Shown here: piece by piece, positions 21,387 to 29,930 of the stretch
Layout of the letters: every line of letters begins with the position of its first letter
How positions within the stretch are numbered: the first letter of the stretch is position 1
From: Aquitalea magnusonii
GTDB lineage: Bacteria > Pseudomonadota > Gammaproteobacteria > Burkholderiales > Chromobacteriaceae
Direction of reading: 5' to 3'
DNA length: 64,000 nucleotides
Assembly (NCBI RefSeq): GCF_002217795.2
Contig: NZ_AP018823.1
Span: 2,542,001-2,606,000 of the forward strand
The notes under the pieces: model-generated
Seen by the model: only the letters and a program-made list of their open reading frames with translations
Told to the model about the DNA's origin: nothing
Database searches by the model: none
Program-made: the position numbers and the translations under genes

Positions 21387-21456
21387 AAGCGGTTCCGGGG
21401 CGGGTATAGCTGTGCGACAATCCCGCCCCAGACCCAGCCCGTACGAAGACCACACC

Positions 21457-22434
21457 ATGTCACACACCCCCGATGCCATTCTGTTGATGGGCCCCACCGC
21501 TTCCGGCAAGACCGGCCTGGCGCTGGCGCTGGCCCGTCATTTCCCGGTGGAAATCATCAGCGTGGACTCGGCCCTGGTGTATCGCGGCATGGATATCGGC
21601 AGCGCCAAACCCACGGCTGAGGAAATGGCCGCCTGCCCGCACCATCTGATTGACATCATCAGCCCGCTGGAGACCTATTCCGCCGCCCAGTTTCATGCCG
21701 ATGCCAACCGCTTGATCACTGAAATCCGCGCCCGTGGCAATATGCCGCTGCTGGTGGGCGGCACCATGCTGTACTACAAGGCGCTGCTGGAAGGCCTGTC
21801 CGACCTGCCGCAAGCCGACCCGGCCCTGCGCGCCGAACTGGATGCCGAAGCCGGCCGCATCGGCTGGCCCGCCATGCACGCCAGGCTGGCCGTGCTGGAC
21901 CCGGACACCGCCGCCCGCCTCAACCCCAATGACGCGCAGCGCATTCACCGTGCGCTGGAAATCTGCCTGCTCAGCGGCCAGACCATGTCCAGCCTGATTG
22001 CCCGCGGCAAGGAAGCCGCCGCCGACTTTAACTGCCTGCCGCTGGCGCTGGTGCCGGAGGAGCGTAGCTGGCTGCACCAACGCATTGCCCAGCGCTTCGA
22101 GCTGATGCTGCAGCAGGACTTTCTGGGTGAGGTTCGCCGCCTGCGCCAGGACTACCCGACGCTTACTCCCGACCTACCCTCCATGCGCTGCGTGGGTTAT
22201 CGCCAGGCCTGGGACTATCTGGACGGACAGTGCAGCGAGGCGGAATTCATCGAACGCGGCGTGGCCGCCACCCGCCAGTTGTGCAAACGCCAGCTCACCT
22301 GGATGCGCAGCCTGCCGGTGCTGCCGGTCAGCGCGCAGCGCGCCGACCTGACTGATTGCGTGCTGCAGGCCTGTAGCGATTTCATCGCCGGCAAGCCGGT
22401 GGCCGATAGCCTGCGTTATCAGGGCAGCTTTTAA
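21457..22434 (+). CDS. miaA: tRNA dimethylallyltransferase MiaA
   Basis: Adds the dimethylallyl group to A37 of tRNAs reading UNN codons, the first step to ms2i6A. The 325-residue protein has the P-loop [17 protein letters not shown] (9-25), the [17 protein letters not shown] segment and [18 protein letters not shown], where DMAPP and substrate A37 bind. The start at 21457 matches the conserved N-terminus; earlier in-frame codons lack a ribosome-binding site. In many genomes miaA sits next to mutL; here tdk and sbcB are inserted between. Confidence 0.97.
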   Translation: MSHTPDAILLMGPTASGKTGLALALARHFPVEIISVDSALVYRGMDIGSAKPTAEEMAACPHHLIDIISPLETYSAAQFHADANRLITEIRARGNMPLLVGGTMLYYKALLEGLSDLPQADPALRAELDAEAGRIGWPAMHARLAVLDPDTAARLNPNDAQRIHRALEICLLSGQTMSSLIARGKEAAADFNCLPLALVPEERSWLHQRIAQRFELMLQQDFLGEVRRLRQDYPTLTPDLPSMRCVGYRQAWDYLDGQCSEAEFIERGVAATRQLCKRQLTWMRSLPVLPVSAQRADLTDCVLQACSDFIAGKPVADSLRYQGSF

Positions 22435-22523
22435 GACCCGATAACACCCCACGCTCCAGCATTGCGCCGCCTTGGCACAGGTTCTCTACGAGGTTTTGTC
22501 AGCGGCTCTCAAGCACCCACAAC

Positions 22524-22549
22524 AAAAAACCCGCCGTAGCGGGTTTTTT
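22524..22549. terminator. Bidirectional terminator between miaA and ridA
   Basis: CCCGC pairs with GCGGG around CGTA, with six A on the left and six T on the right, so the stem can extend and serve both converging genes. Confidence 0.88.
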
Positions 22550-22568
22550 ACATTCAGCCAGACAGCGC

Positions 22569-22916
22569 TCAGCTGGCAGCCACCAGCTTGATTTCCACTT
22601 TCCATGCCGGGTTGGCCAGCTTGGCTTCCACAGTGGCACGCGCCGGCACATTGCCAGCCGGTACCCAGGCGTCCCAGGCAGCATTCATTGCATCGTAGTC
22701 GGCCAGGCTGGCCAGGAAAATGGTGACATCCAGAATCTTGCTCTTGTCCGAGCCCAGTTCGGCCAGCAGGGTGTCGATCTGGGCCAGTACATTGGCAGTT
22801 TGCGCCTGGGCGTCGGCATCGGTGTTTTCCGGCACCTGACCGGCGAGGAAAATCATGCCGTTACATACGGCGGCTTCGGCCAGACGGGCGCCCTGCTTGT
22901 GACGATAGATGCTCAT
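22569..22916 (-). CDS. ridA: RidA family protein (reactive enamine/imine deaminase)
   Basis: Small cytosolic trimeric protein, 115 residues. RidA proteins hydrolyse reactive enamines and imines made by PLP enzymes. Marks: NGMIFLAGQVPENTDADAQ, DVTIFLASLADYDAMNAAW and ARATVEAKLANPAWKVEIK, with the conserved Arg (about 94) that binds the carboxylate. The ATG at 22914-22916 follows AAGGAAG at a good distance. It belongs to the YjgF/RutC superfamily; which subfamily (RidA or Rid1-7) is uncertain. It is divergent to the magnesium module. Confidence 0.9.
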   Translation of the reverse strand: MSIYRHKQGARLAEAAVCNGMIFLAGQVPENTDADAQAQTANVLAQIDTLLAELGSDKSKILDVTIFLASLADYDAMNAAWDAWVPAGNVPARATVEAKLANPAWKVEIKLVAAS

Positions 22917-23114
22917 GCTGCTTCCTTTGCTGCAAGGTGGGAAAGCGCAGATTCTACCGCTAAAGCAGGCGGCACACAGTGCCTCCCCCCAGGCGGGCAG
23001 GGTGCCGGCTGCAAAAAAGCCGGCCTGAAAACGGCAAAAACCTACCGCTGCGACGGTGATGACACAGTCGCGGAACTTTTTTGCTGCGATGGCACAAAAA
23101 GCCGCCAATCGCGA

Positions 23115-23144
23115 TTGACACCCGCAAACAGCGGGGACTAGAAT
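23115..23144 (+). promoter_or_regulatory. Strong sigma-70 promoter of the magnesium-module leader
   Basis: A perfect -35 TTGACA (23115-23120) and TAGAAT (23139-23144) with an 18-base spacer. Predicted transcript start is near 23151, giving an untranslated leader of about 950 bases before the Nramp-related gene. No other good promoter was found nearer to the gene. Confidence 0.65.
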
Positions 23145-23454
23145 CCGCGCATCTTTTTAATTCGGGTCTACTGCCTTGGACTGCCCCAGTCATCAACAAA
23201 CTGTTTTGAGCTGATCCGCCAAGACCTGCGCCGTATTCCCCCGCCGCCGTCTTGCCAGATCAAGATGGTGCGCATCTGCTTCACCCCCCGTTGCTTCACC
23301 CCGTGCACCCCGCCCTGCCAGTTGCCCATGCAGCACTGTGCTGTCGTTAAGCCATGGCTTGTCGCCTTGCTTGCGCTTGCAGCCTGATGCCGCATTGCCT
23401 TGCTGACTTTGCAGCCTCTGCGCCAGATCCGGCCACAGACGGAAAGGAGCCGCC

Positions 23455-23517
23455 ATGCCATCAGACCGTGATCGATGTCCCGCTTTGCCCATGAAATTTT
23501 TCACGGGCACTGCCTGA
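23455..23517 (+). CDS. Small ORF 1 in the Mg-module leader (20 aa)
   Basis: ATG preceded by AAAGGAG five bases upstream, one of the best ribosome-binding sites in the window. Encodes 20 residues, starting MPSDRDRCPALP and ending KFFTGTA. No known family. Its value is as a possible leader peptide; two prolines follow Cys and Leu. Real translation is unproved. Confidence 0.4.
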   Translation: MPSDRDRCPALPMKFFTGTA

Positions 23518-23573
23518 TCCGTCTGTCAGCGACATGTTCAGGCAGCGTCCGCAACTGCTTCAGGAGCCTGATC

Positions 23574-23720
23574 ATGCACTACGCCATGCTGCTGTCTACA
23601 CAACACAAGCAAGCCCGGCCACTGCCGGCCCACCTGGCATTTGCCTGCCACGATGAAAGCGTGTGGAGCTGGCTGTACCGCCACCTGCGCATCGCCCTGC
23701 ACCAACGCAAGCAGGCCTGA
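23574..23720 (+). CDS. Small ORF 2 in the Mg-module leader (48 aa)
   Basis: ATG preceded by CAGGAG at a 7-base distance. Encodes 48 residues, basic and rich in His, Leu and Ala (MHYAMLLSTQHKQARPLP at the start; VWSWLYRHLRIALHQRKQA at the end). The C-terminal half could form an amphipathic helix. No recognised homologue; could be a leader peptide or a small membrane-associated protein. Confidence 0.4.
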   Translation: MHYAMLLSTQHKQARPLPAHLAFACHDESVWSWLYRHLRIALHQRKQA

Positions 23721-23797
23721 GACTGCCTGCCCGCCGACATCCGGCCAACAGTGATTGACCCGCATCGCCCGATGCCAAGACCAGGAAAAGGACAAAC

Positions 23798-23878
23798 ATG
23801 GACCCCTACCCCAGTAGCGCGGTCGCACAGAGCAGCATGACGGCGAGCAGTACGATGAGGATGCCCTATCGCCACTGA
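23798..23878 (+). CDS. Small ORF 3, acidic/proline start (26 aa), possible Mg-sensing leader peptide
   Basis: ATG preceded by AAGGA at 5 bases. The peptide of 26 residues begins Met-Asp-Pro-Tyr-Pro and continues with Ser/Ala/Met-rich sequence. The enterobacterial mgtA leader peptide MgtL begins Met-Glu-Pro-Asp-Pro; such acidic/proline starts destabilise ribosomes when Mg2+ is low, which is how it senses the ion. The similarity is short and could be chance, but it sits in the expected place, just before a C-rich tract and upstream of Mg-transport genes. Confidence 0.45.
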   Translation: MDPYPSSAVAQSSMTASSTMRMPYRH

Positions 23879-24104
23879 CATCCCCTTCTCCTCCCGCCTC
23901 CCCACTGTGTGACCTCCTCGACCCGGCCCTTGTGCCACGCCGTATTGCCGTACCGACCTCGCCACGACAAGCCAGCAGGATGCCTGGATATCTCGCGTTT
24001 CATGCCTGCCATGAGGCCAGACATCCCACACCCCCTGAAAGGCAGATCCGAGCCGTCGGACCGCACCAGAATGCTTATGCAGTAACAGTTTCAGGGAGTA
24101 ACAC

Positions 24105-25745
24105 ATGTCCAAACAAGATAACCGCACCGCCGTACTGGATAGCGCCCACATCGGCGACATCCGCGGCGCGCTGGGTACCATCCGTCACAACGACACCGCT
24201 GCCCGCCATGGCTGGATGGCCAAATTCAAGACCCTGCTGGCCATTCTCGGCCCCGGCCTCATCGTGATGGTGGGGGACAACGATGCCGGTGCCTTCAGCA
24301 CCTATGCCCAGGCCGGACAAAACTACGGCACCTCGCTGCTGTGGACGCTGGCACTGCTGATTCCTGTCCTGTACGTAAACCAGGAAATGGTACTGCGCCT
24401 GGGGGCCGTCACCGGCGTGGGCCATGCCCGGCTGATCCTCGAACGCTTTGGCAAGTTCTGGGGTGCCTTCAGCGCCATCGACCTGTTCCTGCTTAATGCG
24501 CTGACCATCGTCACCGAATTCATCGGCATCAGCCTGGGGATGGATTTTCTGGGCGTACCCAAAATTATCGGCGTGGGCCTGGCTGCGGTATTCATCATGC
24601 TGTCGGCCAGTACCGGCGACTTCCGCCGCTTCGAGCGTTTTTCGCTGATTCTGGTGGCCGGCAGCCTGCTGCTGGTTCCCATCCTGGTGATGGTTCACCC
24701 GCCCATGACCCAGGTGGCGCATGATTTCCTGCTACCGCAAATGCCGGCAGGCGGCAAGCTGGCAGACGTGATGCTGCTGATCATCGGCATTGTCGGCACC
24801 ACCGTGGCACCGTGGCAGTTGTTCTTCCAGCAAAGCTATCTGATCGACAAGCGCATCACCCCGCGTTTCATCTCCTACGAGCGTGCCGATCTGTGGCTGG
24901 GCATTGCACTGGTGGTGATTGGTGCGGTGGCCATGATTGCCTTCACCGCCCAGGTGTTCATCGGTCATCCGGAGTTCGGCAACTTCCAGGATGCCGGCGC
25001 GGTCGCCAATGGGCTGGCCAAATACTATGGCCGCCTGCCCGGCACGCTGTTCGCCGTCGCCCTGATTGACGCCAGCATCATCGGCGCCATGGCGGTTTCG
25101 CTGTCCACCGCTTATGCGCTGGGCGATGTACTGAGCCTGAAACACTCGCTGCACCGCAAGCCGGGCGACGCCAAGGGTTTCTATGCCATGTATTGCGGCC
25201 TGATCGTGCTGGCGGCGGCGCTGGTGCTGATTCCGGGCGTACCGCTGGGCCTGCTGACCAATGCCGTGCAAACCCTGGCCGGCGTGCTGCTGCCCAGCGC
25301 CACCGTCTTCCTGCTATTGCTGTGCAATGACAAGGATGTACTGGGCCCGTGGGTGAACGGCCGCTTCTTCAATGTGCTGTCGGCCATCATCGTGGCGGTA
25401 CTGGTGCTGCTGTCCATCATCCTGACGGCGGCGGTGGTGTTCCCGGACATGTCGGGCGAAAGCATCAGTAATATCCTGATTGGCGGCAGCGTGATCGGCC
25501 TGATCATCGCCATCGTGGTGAACGTGCTGCATGCCCGCGAAGAAATGGAAAAGGGCCAGGTGCCGCATCACAAGGCACGCAAGATGGATTTGCATCACAT
25601 GCATAGCTGGCGCATGCCGCCGCTGGACCAACTGCCCCCGCTGGTGCTGTCCCAGCGTAACAAGCTGTGGATGGCCGTGTTGCGCGGCTATCTGGTCGTG
25701 GCCATGGGCATGGTGATCTACAAGGTGGTGGCATCCATGCTGTAA
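24105..25745 (+). CDS. Nramp-related magnesium transporter (NRMT-like)
   Basis: Polytopic inner-membrane protein, 546 residues, about 11 TM helices, SLC11/Nramp fold. The TM1 motif reads VGDNDAGAFSTYAQAG (57-72) instead of the usual DPGN, and TM6 reads GTTVAPWQLFFQQS (231-244), with Ala235 where classical Mn/Fe carriers have the metal-binding Met of M-P-H. Loss of that Met and this TM1 form mark the Nramp-related Mg2+ transporters first found under an M-box in Clostridium. The downstream mgtC supports Mg2+. The long C-terminal tail has a His/Met-rich stretch HHKARKMDLHHMHSW (about 486-500). Automatic annotation may call it MntH; the motifs argue against Mn2+. GGGAG precedes the ATG. Confidence 0.85.
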   Translation: MSKQDNRTAVLDSAHIGDIRGALGTIRHNDTAARHGWMAKFKTLLAILGPGLIVMVGDNDAGAFSTYAQAGQNYGTSLLWTLALLIPVLYVNQEMVLRLGAVTGVGHARLILERFGKFWGAFSAIDLFLLNALTIVTEFIGISLGMDFLGVPKIIGVGLAAVFIMLSASTGDFRRFERFSLILVAGSLLLVPILVMVHPPMTQVAHDFLLPQMPAGGKLADVMLLIIGIVGTTVAPWQLFFQQSYLIDKRITPRFISYERADLWLGIALVVIGAVAMIAFTAQVFIGHPEFGNFQDAGAVANGLAKYYGRLPGTLFAVALIDASIIGAMAVSLSTAYALGDVLSLKHSLHRKPGDAKGFYAMYCGLIVLAAALVLIPGVPLGLLTNAVQTLAGVLLPSATVFLLLLCNDKDVLGPWVNGRFFNVLSAIIVAVLVLLSIILTAAVVFPDMSGESISNILIGGSVIGLIIAIVVNVLHAREEMEKGQVPHHKARKMDLHHMHSWRMPPLDQLPPLVLSQRNKLWMAVLRGYLVVAMGMVIYKVVASML

Positions 25746-25860
25746 GGCCAAGGCCGGGCCGGATGGTCCGGCCTGCCCGGTGCGCTGGCAGTTTCATCAG
25801 GATGTCATTGCCAGCCGCTACCAATACGCCTGCCCCAAACCATCACCACAGGAGGGCTCT

Positions 25861-26565
25861 ATGCACTTCGATTTTTCTGTGTTTACCCATTCCTTCATTG
25901 CCCTGCTGACCGCCTTTCTGCTGGGCTCGGCCATCGGTTACGAACGCCAGGTGCGCCAGCGGACTGCCGGGCTGCGCACCAATGCGCTGGTGGCCGTGGG
26001 CGCTGCCGCCTTTGTCGATCTGGCCATGCGCCTGAATGGCCATGAAGGTGCCACCCATGTGGTGGCTTATGTGGTATCCGGCGTCGGCTTTCTGGGGGCC
26101 GGCACCATCATGAAGGAAGGCCTGAATGTACGCGGGCTGAATACCGCCGCCACCCTGTGGGGCTCGGCGGCGGCCGGGGCCTGCGCCGGAGCGGGCTTGC
26201 TGGATGCGGCCTTGTTGGCTGCCATCTTCGTGCTGGCCGCCAACACCCTGCTGCGACCGGTGGTGAATTCCATCAACCGCACGCCGCTGGATGATGAGCA
26301 CAGCGAAGTCACCTACCAGCTATGTGTGATCAGTGCCGAGGAACAGCAAAAACTGGCGTTCACCCTGATTGATCAATTGCTGGAGCAGGCGCAGTACCCG
26401 CTGGGTGATGTGAATGTCGAGCCGTTTGGCGATGATGATGTGGAAATCACCGCCACCTTGCTGTCGACCTCTGCCGATTCGGAAGTACTGGAGCAGATTG
26501 CCGCCCAACTGACTGCCATGCCTTACATCAAGCAGGCCTACTGGAACCAGAGCATTACCGAGTAA
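25861..26565 (+). CDS. mgtC: MgtC/SapB family protein
   Basis: Membrane protein of 234 residues. The N-terminal half has four or five TM helices with the family signature GSAIGYERQVRQRTAGLRTN (about 21-40) and GVGFLGAGTIMKEGLNVRGL, then NTAATLWGSAAAG; the C-terminal half is a soluble ACT-like domain, as in Salmonella MgtC. MgtC supports growth at low Mg2+ and inside host cells, partly by inhibiting the F1Fo ATP synthase. The start at 25861 follows AGGAGG. It lies 115 bases after the Nramp-related gene on the same strand, so both are probably under the long leader. Confidence 0.92.
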   Translation: MHFDFSVFTHSFIALLTAFLLGSAIGYERQVRQRTAGLRTNALVAVGAAAFVDLAMRLNGHEGATHVVAYVVSGVGFLGAGTIMKEGLNVRGLNTAATLWGSAAAGACAGAGLLDAALLAAIFVLAANTLLRPVVNSINRTPLDDEHSEVTYQLCVISAEEQQKLAFTLIDQLLEQAQYPLGDVNVEPFGDDDVEITATLLSTSADSEVLEQIAAQLTAMPYIKQAYWNQSITE

Positions 26566-26583
26566 TCATGCCTGCCATGAAAA

Positions 26584-26616
26584 AAAATCCCGCTGACACT
26601 GCCAGCGGGATTTTTT
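26584..26616. terminator. Bidirectional terminator between mgtC and desaturase
   Basis: CCCGCTG pairs with CAGCGGG around a 7-base loop; a run of A precedes and a run of T follows, serving the two converging genes. Confidence 0.9.
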
Positions 26617-26633
26617 CCGGTACACAGGGAATA

Positions 26634-27809
26634 TCAGGCCACGGCCGTCCTGCGCAGGCTGAGAGCAAAGCGCTCCAGCGCGGCAATACCGGACCGCTCG
26701 GCCCGCAGGCACCAGTCCTGCAGCTCGTGCAGCAGCTGCTCACGCGTCAGCGAGGAGCGTTCCCACAGCCGGCATAGTTCCTGACGCATGGTATAGATGG
26801 TATGCAGGGTTTCGCTGTGCTGCAGCACCGCAGCCAGCTGCGCCTTGTCGCACTCCGGCGTGTCCTTGGCATCCTGCTTCAGCCAGATCTTCATCTTGCG
26901 CACCAGATCATCCATCTCCGGCAGGCTGACCTGTTCCAGCTCCTTGCGATACACCTGTTTGAGTTCGCGCGCATAACGGGCGGCAATGGCATAGCGATTG
27001 GCGATGATGGCCTGCAGGTGCTCCAGGTCCAGTTGCGGACGGCTGCTATCCTGCGCCAGACGCGGCGCCACCCGGCGAACCTTCGCCAGATGGCAGATTT
27101 CCAGCATGCGGATGTACATCCAGCCGATATCAAACTCGTACCACTTGTAAGACAGCTTGGCCGAAGTGCCAAAAGTATGGTGGTTGTTATGCAGCTCTTC
27201 ACCGCCAACAATAATGCCCCAGGGGAAGATATTGGTGGAGGCGTCTTCATTCTCGAAATTGCGATAACCCCACCAGTGGCCCAGGCCGTTGATGACCCCG
27301 GCCGCCCAGAATGGAATCCACACCATCTGCACCGCCCAGATGGACAAGCCGGCCGGGCCGAACAGCAGCAGGTCGATGGCCAGCATCAGGAAGATGCCCT
27401 TGCCAAAGTGTGGCGTGTACAGCTTGTGCTCGATCCAGTCATCCGGCGTGCCATGGCCAAACTTGTCCATGATGGACTGATCCTTGCAGGCGGCGCGGTA
27501 CAATTCCACCCCTTCCCACAGCACTTTCTTGATACCCAGTATCTGCGGGCTGTGCGGGTCCTCTGCGGTTTCGCACTTGGCATGATGCTTGCGGTGAATG
27601 GCCGCCCACTGCTTGGTCACCATGCCGGTGGTCAGCCACAACCAGAAACGGAAGAAATGACTGGGCAGCGGGTGCAGGTCCAGCGCACGGTGTGCCTGGT
27701 GGCGGTGCAGAAAAATGGTGACAGAAGCAATGGTGATGTGAGTCAGCACCAGGGCCACGACGATATACCCCCACCATGGGAGATCAAGCAAACCGTTAAG
27801 CCAATGCAT
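26634..27809 (-). CDS. Fatty acid desaturase (delta-9 type, acyl-CoA/acyl-lipid)
   Basis: Membrane di-iron desaturase of 391 residues. Three histidine boxes bind iron: HRHQAH (35-40), HRKHH (72-76) and HNNHH (207-211). Four TM helices are in the N-terminal 180 residues; the C-terminal 150 residues form a charged helical tail (KQVYRKELEQVSLPEMDDL...). It likely makes unsaturated membrane lipids aerobically, for instance in the cold. The ATG at 27807-27809 is preferred to a TTG ten codons upstream because GAGG lies before it, though the distance (13) is long. Monocistronic. Confidence 0.9.
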   Translation of the reverse strand: MHWLNGLLDLPWWGYIVVALVLTHITIASVTIFLHRHQAHRALDLHPLPSHFFRFWLWLTTGMVTKQWAAIHRKHHAKCETAEDPHSPQILGIKKVLWEGVELYRAACKDQSIMDKFGHGTPDDWIEHKLYTPHFGKGIFLMLAIDLLLFGPAGLSIWAVQMVWIPFWAAGVINGLGHWWGYRNFENEDASTNIFPWGIIVGGEELHNNHHTFGTSAKLSYKWYEFDIGWMYIRMLEICHLAKVRRVAPRLAQDSSRPQLDLEHLQAIIANRYAIAARYARELKQVYRKELEQVSLPEMDDLVRKMKIWLKQDAKDTPECDKAQLAAVLQHSETLHTIYTMRQELCRLWERSSLTREQLLHELQDWCLRAERSGIAALERFALSLRRTAVA

Positions 27810-27953
27810 GCGGGCAGAAAACCTCAGAATTTTGGGCAATTCTCCATTTTAACCAATTGATCCTGCAGTGTCAGACTGTTTTCTACGGTTCGACTTGTGG
27901 CGCGCATGGTGTACCATAGGGCCTCAATCCACACACCCTTCAGAAAAACGCTT

Positions 27954-29554
27954 GTGTTGCCAAAACGACGTCTGATTATTGCGGGAGCCACTCTGGGTGG
28001 CCTGTTGGTGCTCAACGGCGCGGCTGCCTTCTGGGCCGGCATGAAAGCCGAAGACACGCTGGAAGAGCAGCACAAGATGCTGGCCAGCCTGCCGCTGTTC
28101 AAGGTGAAGTCCCACAGCTACGACCGCGGCTGGTTCTCCTCCACCGAGACCACCGAACTGGAATTCAACCGCCGCCTGTCCGGGCCGTATGAAAACATGC
28201 TGCCGGACAATTTCAAGCCGCTGCTGGGTTCCACCATCAAGTTCACCCACCACATCAAGCATGGCCCCTTCCCCGGCCTGTCCAGCCTGGACTTCCGTCC
28301 GGCGCGTGCGCTGGTCACCACCGAATTTGCCATGAGCGATGCCACCCGCAAAACGCTCAAAACCTTCTTTGGCGACAAAGACCCGATTACCGTCACCAAC
28401 CGGCTGGGCTTTGGCGGCGGCGGCGAACTGAATGTCAATGTGCCCTCCTTCGACTACGAAGAAGCCCTGTCCGGCGTGAAGATGAAATGGAAAGGCTTCG
28501 ACCTGAAGCTGGACTATGCATCGGGCTACAAGGAATACAAGACCGAAGCCAACTCGCCGGGCTTCCTGCTGGAAGCCTCCAGCAAAGGCAGCCTGGCCTT
28601 TGACGGCGTGCGCTATGTCTCCGACATCCGCCCCGGTGCCACCGGCATCAAGCTGGGCACCAGCGAGCTGACCGTGGGCAATGTGCAGCTTAACTGGAAG
28701 GACAGCGTTCCTTACAGCATCAAGCTGAACGAACTGGTTTACCTGATGACACGCATGCGGGTGGGAGAATTCATCAACCCGTCCGGCGAATTCAAGCCGT
28801 CGGCAGTGGCGCTGAAGAACTTCCGCTACCAGATTGTCAGCAGCGAACAGGACGAATTCATCAATACCCGCGGCAAGCTGGACTTTGCCGAGTTCAACTA
28901 CAACGACCAGCATTACGGCCCGATGCGGCTGGATGTGTCGGCCAATCACCTGCACGGCCCCACCTTGCTGAAGCTGGATCAGGCCATCAGCCAGATTCCG
29001 TTCGAAGGCGTGGACCCGGCAGTATTGCGCAAGCAGTACATCGACACCATCAAGCACACCGGCATTCCGCTGCTCACCAACAATCCCAAGCTGGTGATCA
29101 ACGACTTCTACCTGAAGATGCCCAGTGGCGAAACCACGCTGCAAGGCAGCCTGGGGCTCAACGGCCTGCAGGAAGCGGACCTGAACAACTCCACCGCCTT
29201 CCTCAAGCGCTTTGAAGTGGAAGCCAGGCTGAGCCTGCCGCGCAAGACCCTGGAAAACCTGGTGGTGGCGCAAGCGCGCACCCTGTTCATGGTGGATCAG
29301 AGCGCAGAAGTGCAGCCCAATAGGGTGAGGTGGAAGACCTGGCGCGCAATCTGCTGGACAGCCAGCTGACGCAGTGGAAAGACGAGAAATACATCAACGA
29401 GGACAAGGGGCAGATTTCCACCCAGCTCAATTACAAGAACGGCAACCTGTCCATCAACAACAAAAAGGTTGGCCTGCCGTGGGAAGAGCAGGAAGATCCT
29501 GCACCCGATGCCTCGGCACCGGCAGCCAAGGCAGCGGCCAGCGGTGGCAAGTAG
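27954..29554 (+). pseudogene. DUF945 (YdgA-like) protein gene with a frameshift near the 3' end
   Basis: The first frame encodes a protein with an N-terminal TM anchor (KRRLIIAGATLGGLLVLNGA) and a long soluble domain typical of DUF945/YdgA: a periplasmic repeat-like fold of unknown role (about 460 residues). Family homology is carried to LVVAQARTLFMVDQSAEVQ, then the frame goes off and stops at 29369. The family-like tail EDLARNLLDSQLTQWKDEKY with ISTQLNYKNGNLSINNKK continues in another frame (29330-29554). A one-base deletion between about 29318 and 29332 explains it. No slippery heptamer is present, so a mutation or assembly error is likelier than programmed shifting. The true start is unsure: GTG at 27954 or TTG at 27957 suit the signal sequence; the frame is open from 27897. 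Confidence 0.8.
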
Positions 29555-29572
29555 ACCGCAGGCAGAAACGAC

Positions 29573-29596
29573 AAAGGGGGCGATCGCCCCCTTTTT
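29573..29596. terminator. Bidirectional terminator between the DUF945 gene and bfd
   Basis: GGGGGCG and CGCCCCC pair, with AAA before and TTTTT after. Serves the two converging genes. Confidence 0.9.
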
Positions 29597-29648
29597 CTTG
29601 CTCCGCAGCCACGCTGGCCGCGTCATCTGCCCACGGCAGCTTGCGTAC

Positions 29649-29849
29649 TCAGGCAGCCACCCGTCCCGGATGGCAGGCTCCCATCTGCTGCAAGGTTTCC
29701 TTACGCAACTGGTTGGCGCAGCAAGCGCACTTGCCGCATTCGGAAGCCACGCCCAGCTCTGCCCGCAGGTCGCACATGCGCGTAGCCCCATTTTCCACCG
29801 CCTGGCGGATCTGGCTATCGGTTACCGCATTGCACAAGCAGACATACAT
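29649..29849 (-). CDS. bfd: Bacterioferritin-associated ferredoxin
   Basis: Small [2Fe-2S] protein, 66 residues, that reduces stored iron in bacterioferritin so it can be released. The four cysteines are Cys4 and Cys6 (MYVCLCNAVTD) and a CxxC late (ECGKCACC), as in E. coli Bfd. The ATG at 29847-29849 begins the conserved MYVCLCNAVTD. A Fur box and promoter lie immediately upstream, fitting induction in low iron. No bfr is near. Confidence 0.93.
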   Translation of the reverse strand: MYVCLCNAVTDSQIRQAVENGATRMCDLRAELGVASECGKCACCANQLRKETLQQMGACHPGRVAA

Positions 29850-29864
29850 GGCACGCACCTTGAA

Positions 29865-29879
29865 TGAGAATGATTCTCG
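29865..29879 (-). promoter_or_regulatory. Fur box upstream of bfd
   Basis: The 15-base dyad TGAGAATGATTCTCG fits the Fur 7-1-7 pattern (tgAtAATgATTaTcA). It covers the predicted start of transcription, just downstream of the -10 box, so iron-loaded Fur would block bfd. Confidence 0.75.
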
Positions 29880-29881
29880 AC

Positions 29882-29911
29882 ATAGTATTTTCAAATAATA
29901 ACGATTGTCAA
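29882..29911 (-). promoter_or_regulatory. Sigma-70 promoter of bfd
   Basis: On the minus strand TTGACA (29906-29911), 18-base spacer, TACTAT (29882-29887). The spacer is AT-rich. Adjacent to the Fur box. Confidence 0.75.
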
Positions 29912-29930
29912 TTAGATTAAGGTCAGAGAC

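Larger units (their letters stand above)
23151..24104 (+). promoter_or_regulatory. Long 5' leader of the Nramp-related/mgtC transcript
   Basis: About 950 bases between the predicted start of transcription and the transporter gene, far longer than other leaders in this window. It holds three small ORFs with good ribosome-binding sites (23455, 23574, 23798) and, directly after the third, a C-rich tract (23880-23905, for example TCCCCTTCTCCTCCCGCCTC) of the kind used as a Rho loading site. Enterobacterial mgtA and mgtCBR leaders use small ORFs plus Rho to couple translation speed at low Mg2+ to read-through. A similar role is inferred, not shown. No resemblance to the Gram-positive M-box was recognised by eye. 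Confidence 0.5.

Noticed and set aside
29312..29335. Programmed -1 frameshift in the DUF945 gene
   Set aside because: No X-XXY-YYZ heptamer, no downstream stem and no case known in the family; a one-base deletion or sequencing error is simpler.
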